Assembly (NCBI RefSeq): GCF_022606355.1
Contig: NZ_JAHHZQ010000005.1
Coordinates: 1-64,000, forward strand
DNA: 64,000 bases
From: Leifsonia shinshuensis
GTDB taxonomy: Bacteria; Actinomycetota; Actinomycetes; Actinomycetales; Microbacteriaceae
Direction: 5' to 3'
Shown here: piece after piece, positions 59,796 through 64,000 of the stretch
Numbering within the stretch: the stretch's first letter is position 1
Layout of the letters: the number at the start of each line of letters is the position of its first letter
The notes under the pieces: model-generated
What the model saw: the letters and a program-made list of their open reading frames with translations, nothing else
The model's database searches: none
What the model was told of the DNA's origin: nothing
Program-made: the position numbers and the translations under genes

Positions 59796-62273
59796 ATGTC
59801 ATCGACGCCGTGGCCGGAGGAGTGGATCGGAAGCTGGATCTGGTCTAGCCGGCCTGCGCTGGCGGGACCGACAGCGGACCGTCCCTACGGCGCGCCCGAT
59901 CCCGAGCGCTTCGACACGCGAGTGCTGTTCCGGCGTGTTCTGCACCTCGACTCGGCGCCGCGCACCGCCCGCCTGCGGATCACGGCCGACTCCGACTACC
60001 GCCTCTTCGTCAACGGGCGCGAACTCGGGGCGGGCCCGATCCGCCACGCGCCGCGGCGCATCGAGTTCGACGAGTACGGCCTCGACGGGGCTCTCGTCGC
60101 CGGGGCGAACGTGGTCGCTGTCATCGGCCGGTTCCGCGGGTACCCCTCGCCCTGGTGGGAGCCGTCGCCGACCAGCTTCACTCTGGGCGGCGGCTGTCTG
60201 GCAGCAGAGATCGCCATCGATGGGACCATCGTCGGCACCGACCACAACTGGCGGGTGGCGGCTGCCGACGCGTGGGCTCCGTCGGCTCCCCGCGGGTTCC
60301 TCGTCACCCAGCCGGACGAGCTCCTGGACGCGCGCCGGCTCGACGCGGACTGGGCGCAGCGCGGCTACGACGATTCCGCGTGGGAGGCTGCGACGGTGCT
60401 GAGCGAGCACTCGATCGTCGGTCCTTCCGGGCGCACGACGCCGGGCGGCGAGCCGTGGGGTGCGCCTCGTCGACGGCCGGTCCCCGGGCTCGTCGGTGAG
60501 TCACGGCATCCCGTCGGCTTCGCCATCGCGGACGGCGGGACCGAGGCCTGGGACGGCTCCGCCCTCGCACCCGCTCGCGCCCTCGTCGCCGCGCTGCTCG
60601 CCGAAGCCCCTGCGGTTCCCGCCGTCTCGCCCGGTGCGCCGGGCGCGCTCGAGCACCCGGTCGACGTTCCGGCGGGCCGCCACCTGATCGTCCTGGACTT
60701 CGGGGCGATCGTCAGCGGCCGGCTGGTGCTGCGCTTCTCCGCGCCACCGGGCACCACGGTGGCGGCGAGCCTGCTCGAGGCGCCGACGCCGGCGGCGCTC
60801 GACTCCGCCGCTCTGCTCGGCTACATCTGCCGCGGTGCAGACGACCAGATCACGTCCTCTGAGCGCCTGGGCGGCCGGTGGCTGGTGCTCCTCGTCGACG
60901 CGGCCGCCGGCTGGTGTCTGGACGATGTCGCGGTTCTCGAACGCCTGCGCCCCCGGAAGGCGGTCGAGCCCTTCCGCTGCGACGACCCGCGGATCGACCG
61001 CATCTACGACGTGGCGTTGCGCACCGCCGACCTCAGCTCGCACGACGCGTACGTGGACTGCCCGACCCGGGAGCAGCGCGCCTGGACGGGGGACTCGGTG
61101 GTGCACCAGTCCGTCGACTTCGCGGCGAACCTCGACTGGAGCCTGCCGCGCTGGAGCCCCCGCCTGCTCGCCCAGCCGCGCCTCGACGGCATCCTCCCGA
61201 TGGTCGCGGCGGGCGACTTCGCCACACCGGAGGTCCCCACCATCCCGGACTGGTCGCTGCACTGGATCCGCCAGGTGCAGCGCCTGCACCTCTACACGGG
61301 TGACCAGGAGGCCGTGGCCGAGCTGCTGCCGGTGGCCGAGAACGTGCTCCGCTGGTTCGACCGCTTCGCGGGCGACGACGGTCTCGTCGCCGACGTGCCG
61401 GGGTGGGTGCTCATCGACTGGTCGCCCGTGCAGGTGACCGGCCGCAGTGCCGCCCTGAACGCGTTGCTGGCCCGCGCCTTCCTCGATGTCGCCGAACTCG
61501 CCGACGCGCTCGGCGATCACGGCCGCGCCGGCCGGGCGCGCGGCCGGCACGCCGCCATCGCCGCCGCGTTCGAGGCGTTCTGGGACGAGGCGCGCGGCGC
61601 CTACCGCGACACCATCGTCGGCGGAGAACGCGGAGCGTCGGTCAGCGAGCACACCGCTGCGAGCGCGATCTGCGCGGGGATCGTGCCGGAGCACCGGAGG
61701 GATGCCGTGCGGCGCCTCCTCCTCGACCGGGATGCCATGTTCACCCGCAGCCCGCTGGCCGACCACGGCTCGGACGCCCTCGGCCCGGTGGCCGGGACGC
61801 CAGTGTCGGTGCGCGATGCCCCCGACTGGGACACCGAGCGGCTGACGGTGGGGGCGCAGCCGTTCTTCCGCCCGATCGTGCACGAAGCCCTCGACCTCCT
61901 CGGTGAGACCGATCGGCTGCCCGACCTGCTGCTCGACTGGGATGCGCTGCTCGACGACGCGCCGACGGCTTTCCGCGAGTGCTGGGAGGGCGGCTCGTTC
62001 TGCCACGGCTGGAGCGCCACCCCGGCCCGCGACCTGATCGTCTTCACGCTCGGCATCCGCCCCGAGACGCCCGGCTGCGGCAGGATGCGGATCGCTCCCA
62101 GGCCCGGGCGGCTCTCGCGCGTCTCCGGCGCCGCCGCCACACCGTTCGGCCCTGTGCAGGTCTCCGTCGACGGCGACCGGGTCGAGATCCACTCTCCCGT
62201 CCCGTTCACGTTCGTGGATCGCGCCGGGCGGGAGACCGTGCACCACGCCGGAGCCGCGACGACGCGGCTCTGA
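59796..62273 (+). CDS. GH78 family alpha-L-rhamnosidase
   Basis: 825 residues, no signal peptide, so cytoplasmic. N-terminal beta domains of rhamnosidases (ARLRITADSDYRLFVNGREL, WIGSWIWSS), then the (alpha/alpha)6 catalytic barrel with the family signature DAYVDCPTREQRAWTGDSVV (Asp421, Glu426), IPDWSLHWI, VPGWVLIDWSPVQ, and a C-terminal beta domain (GCGRMRIAPRPGRLSRVSGA). The enzyme would release L-rhamnose or a similar terminal sugar. No ribosome binding site is evident upstream of ATG 59796; the transcript may be near-leaderless. It is the single divergent target of the TetR next to it, and an MFS carrier begins further downstream. Confidence 0.9.
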   Translation: MSSTPWPEEWIGSWIWSSRPALAGPTADRPYGAPDPERFDTRVLFRRVLHLDSAPRTARLRITADSDYRLFVNGRELGAGPIRHAPRRIEFDEYGLDGALVAGANVVAVIGRFRGYPSPWWEPSPTSFTLGGGCLAAEIAIDGTIVGTDHNWRVAAADAWAPSAPRGFLVTQPDELLDARRLDADWAQRGYDDSAWEAATVLSEHSIVGPSGRTTPGGEPWGAPRRRPVPGLVGESRHPVGFAIADGGTEAWDGSALAPARALVAALLAEAPAVPAVSPGAPGALEHPVDVPAGRHLIVLDFGAIVSGRLVLRFSAPPGTTVAASLLEAPTPAALDSAALLGYICRGADDQITSSERLGGRWLVLLVDAAAGWCLDDVAVLERLRPRKAVEPFRCDDPRIDRIYDVALRTADLSSHDAYVDCPTREQRAWTGDSVVHQSVDFAANLDWSLPRWSPRLLAQPRLDGILPMVAAGDFATPEVPTIPDWSLHWIRQVQRLHLYTGDQEAVAELLPVAENVLRWFDRFAGDDGLVADVPGWVLIDWSPVQVTGRSAALNALLARAFLDVAELADALGDHGRAGRARGRHAAIAAAFEAFWDEARGAYRDTIVGGERGASVSEHTAASAICAGIVPEHRRDAVRRLLLDRDAMFTRSPLADHGSDALGPVAGTPVSVRDAPDWDTERLTVGAQPFFRPIVHEALDLLGETDRLPDLLLDWDALLDDAPTAFRECWEGGSFCHGWSATPARDLIVFTLGIRPETPGCGRMRIAPRPGRLSRVSGAAATPFGPVQVSVDGDRVEIHSPVPFTFVDRAGRETVHHAGAATTRL

Positions 62274-62279
62274 CCATAC

Positions 62280-62297
62280 GCACACCGTTCGGTGTGC
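62280..62297. terminator. Short hairpin between GH78 and DUF3089 genes
   Basis: GCACACC / GGTGTGC with a 4-base loop, 6 bp after the GH78 stop and followed by the AAAGGAGG of the next gene. Could be a weak terminator or an mRNA processing element. Confidence 0.35.
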
Positions 62298-62315
62298 CGA
62301 CGAAAGGAGGCGACG

Positions 62316-63599
62316 ATGCCTTCACCGCTCCTCGGGATCGCGACGGCCGTCGTGCTGACGGCGTCCGTCGGTCTGGCGCCTGCCCCGGATGCCCCATCCG
62401 TTTCCCTGTCCGTATCCCTGACCGCACCGTTGTCCGCACCGGTCTGGCTCTGCCATCCCGGCGATGCCGCCTCGGCGTGCGGCGACGGCGTGGGCCGTTA
62501 CCCCGACGGCACCACGGTGCCCCTCTCGACCACGGTGGCCACCGGCGGCTCCCTGGCCGTGGTCCAGCCCACCGGTGGCACCCCGCCGCCGGTCGACTGC
62601 TTCTACGTCTACCCGACGGTCGACCTGCTGCCGAACCCGCCGCTGATGATCGGCTCTGCCGCGCCGTCCGCCCGCGACGACGAGGTGGCCGTGATGCTCG
62701 CGCAGCTCGGGCCGCTCGCCGGTCTCTGCCGCGTCTTCGCTCCGCTCTATCGGCAGAGCACCCTCCTGCAGCTCGCCGCGAGCGGTCTGACCGGTGCGGA
62801 TCCCTATCCGGGCCCGGGTTTCGCCGATGTGCAGCAGGCGTGGGACGACTACTGGACGAACGACAACGTCGACCCCGCGACGGGAGAACGCCGGGGGGTC
62901 ATCGTGCTGGGACACTCGCAGGGCAGCGTCGCCGTCGAGAGACTGCTCCAGCACTCGGTGGACGGCAACCCCGCGGCGACCGCGCAACTGGTGAGCGCCG
63001 TCGTCCTCGGAGGTCAGGTCCAAGTACCTCTCGACGCCGCGGCGGGGGGAGGGGCGGATCCCCGCTCGACGTTCCAGCACCTTCCGCTGTGCGAACCGCA
63101 GCCGAGCTCGGTGCCCACGGGATGCGTCATCGCCTACTCGAGCTACAGCCAGCCGGCGGGGCAGGCCCCTGTGTCGGGGAGCCTCGCCGCCAACCTCGAC
63201 CCCGGCCACAGGATCGCGTGCGTCAACCCCGGCGCCCTGCTGGCCTCGAAGCCGGACGGGACCTCCACGCCGCTGGAGCCCATCCTCCCGACCCGCACGC
63301 TCGTCCGCGGCAACGTCCTCGCCCCGAACGGCGCGCTCACCCACCTGCTCCTGGGTTACACGCTGCCCGGCGATTCGACCGGCTACCGCGAGACACCTGG
63401 TGCGCTCACCGGGCACTGCGCGTTCGCCGGCGACGCGACCGCCAACTCCAGCTGGCTGCAGATCGACGACCCCGGTGGGATGCTGCCCGACACCTCCACA
63501 TCCGCGCTCGGGCTCCATGTCGTCGACTACAACGTCGACCTCGGCGGCCTGCGCGCCCTCCTCGCCGCCCAGATCGCCCAGTGGGCGCAGAGCCGATGA
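62316..63599 (+). CDS. Secreted DUF3089 family protein, alpha/beta-hydrolase-like
   Basis: 427 residues; AAAGGAGG about 5 bases before the ATG. The N-terminus is signal-peptide-like (LLGIATAVVLTASVGLAPAP). DUF3089 features: VWLCHPGD at the start, VDCFYVYPTVDLLPNPP, RVFAPLYRQST, VLGHSQGSVAVERLLQ with the nucleophile-like Ser, and ALGLHVVDYNVDLGGLR at the end. Family members are probable lipases or esterases of the cell surface. It could deacylate a rhamnose-containing compound, but its relation to GH78 is only positional. Confidence 0.85.
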   Translation: MPSPLLGIATAVVLTASVGLAPAPDAPSVSLSVSLTAPLSAPVWLCHPGDAASACGDGVGRYPDGTTVPLSTTVATGGSLAVVQPTGGTPPPVDCFYVYPTVDLLPNPPLMIGSAAPSARDDEVAVMLAQLGPLAGLCRVFAPLYRQSTLLQLAASGLTGADPYPGPGFADVQQAWDDYWTNDNVDPATGERRGVIVLGHSQGSVAVERLLQHSVDGNPAATAQLVSAVVLGGQVQVPLDAAAGGGADPRSTFQHLPLCEPQPSSVPTGCVIAYSSYSQPAGQAPVSGSLAANLDPGHRIACVNPGALLASKPDGTSTPLEPILPTRTLVRGNVLAPNGALTHLLLGYTLPGDSTGYRETPGALTGHCAFAGDATANSSWLQIDDPGGMLPDTSTSALGLHVVDYNVDLGGLRALLAAQIAQWAQSR

Positions 63600-63637
63600 A
63601 CCCACTGGGCGCAGCCCCGATGAACGGAGACCTCCCG

Positions 63638-64000
63638 ATGACCGAACACGCCCCCGCCGGCACCGCACCCGACGCGTCCGGCACCGAACCTCAGGCGCCC
63701 GCACCCTGGCGCACCGCCGTCCTCGCCGGAATGGCCTCGTACCTCGATGCGGGGACGATCGTCGCGGTCAGCGCGAGCCTCACCCTCTGGAAGGGCCAGT
63801 TCTCGCTCGACGCCTGGCAGCTCGGCTTCCTCTCCGCGGCTCTCACCGTCTGCATCGGCATCGGCGCGATCGTCGGCGGCCGCGTCGGCGACCGTGTCGG
63901 CCGCAAGCGCGTGTACTCGTTCGACCTGCTGCTCTACGCCTTCGGGCTGCTCTGGATCGTGTGCGCCGTCGTACCCGCCATGCTGTTCGTCGGCGTGATC
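63638..64000 (+). CDS. MFS transporter, N-terminal part, cut by window edge
   Basis: The 121 residues in the window begin at ATG 63638 (GGAGA upstream); an in-frame ATG at 63620 has no such site. The first helices (VLAGMASYLDAGTIVAVSAS, LGFLSAALTVCIGIGAIVGG) and the MFS loop motif GGRVGDRVGRKRVY between helices 2 and 3 are clear. It resembles sugar-porter-type MFS carriers. It continues beyond 64000. Its place after GH78 suggests uptake of the rhamnoside or a related sugar. Confidence 0.85.
   Translation, partial: MTEHAPAGTAPDASGTEPQAPAPWRTAVLAGMASYLDAGTIVAVSASLTLWKGQFSLDAWQLGFLSAALTVCIGIGAIVGGRVGDRVGRKRVYSFDLLLYAFGLLWIVCAVVPAMLFVGVI

Overview
The window is high-GC DNA with dense, overlapping gene chains (GTGA and ATGA start/stop overlaps), many GTG starts, strong GGAGG-type ribosome binding sites, actinobacterial-style sugar ABC transporters without their own ATPase, and two surface proteins ending in LAXTG sorting signals (class E sortase type). 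This points to a soil- or plant-associated actinobacterium, most likely of the Microbacteriaceae. The genus cannot be fixed from the sequence alone.

Layout. (1) Positions 1-1740: the end of a mobile or accessory island. It holds an HNH (LHH-type) nuclease toxin domain, a SUKH/SMI1 immunity-like gene, a decayed IS110-type transposase tail, an orphan toxin-like 3' end and an ankyrin protein. It stops at a tRNA-3'-end-like sequence followed by a strong hairpin, which looks like an attachment site. (2) 1995-13358: a glycoside-use locus. A TetR regulator with two matching operators faces a GH3 enzyme, a sugar ABC importer (binding protein plus two permeases), a GH35 beta-galactosidase and a secreted GH30-malectin-CBM6-CBM6 enzyme. 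(3) 13503-35247: a large deoxysugar/uronate-type catabolic locus. On the minus strand are an acetyl esterase, a cytoplasmic beta-helix protein and a LacI regulator. Diverging from it, across two near-identical LacI-type palindromes, is a plus-strand chain: a secreted LAHTG-anchored beta-helix protein, two enolase-superfamily dehydratases, a second ABC importer, three SDRs, a DUF4432 epimerase-like protein, an alpha/beta hydrolase, a fused E1 alpha/beta 2-oxoacid dehydrogenase, an aldo/keto reductase, an SMP-30 lactonase, an amidohydrolase lactonase and an FAH-family hydrolase. Together these are the parts of a non-phosphorylative sugar -> lactone -> sugar acid -> 2-keto-3-deoxy acid -> 2,4-diketo acid -> pyruvate + lactate route, as known for L-fucose and L-rhamnose.

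(4) 35526-41844: one giant secreted DUF11-repeat surface protein (about 2,105 residues) broken by a single extra C near 38824-38826. (5) 41845-45960: a gene-poor, decayed stretch with an NlpC/P60 remnant, an ECF sigma factor, a DUF4333-like remnant, a degenerate GGDEF-like gene and gene fragments. (6) 45964-53274: a MalT-like LuxR regulator, a DUF5067-type membrane protein that probably starts at CTG, a TetR/membrane-protein pair across a perfect 16-bp palindrome, a DUF6069-like membrane protein, and a NarL-type two-component system. (7) 53350-58981: an OmpR-type two-component system divergent from a lipoprotein, a periplasmic-adaptor-like peptidoglycan-binding protein and a MacB-type ABC exporter. 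(8) 59102-64000: a TetR regulator, an operator, a GH78 alpha-L-rhamnosidase, a secreted DUF3089 protein and the start of an MFS transporter cut by the window edge.

The dominant theme is plant or algal polysaccharide use: secreted and anchored enzymes release oligosaccharides, ABC/MFS systems import them, cytoplasmic GH3, GH35 and GH78 enzymes trim them, and the LacI-controlled chain oxidises a deoxysugar. No complete tRNA, no rRNA and no CRISPR array were seen.
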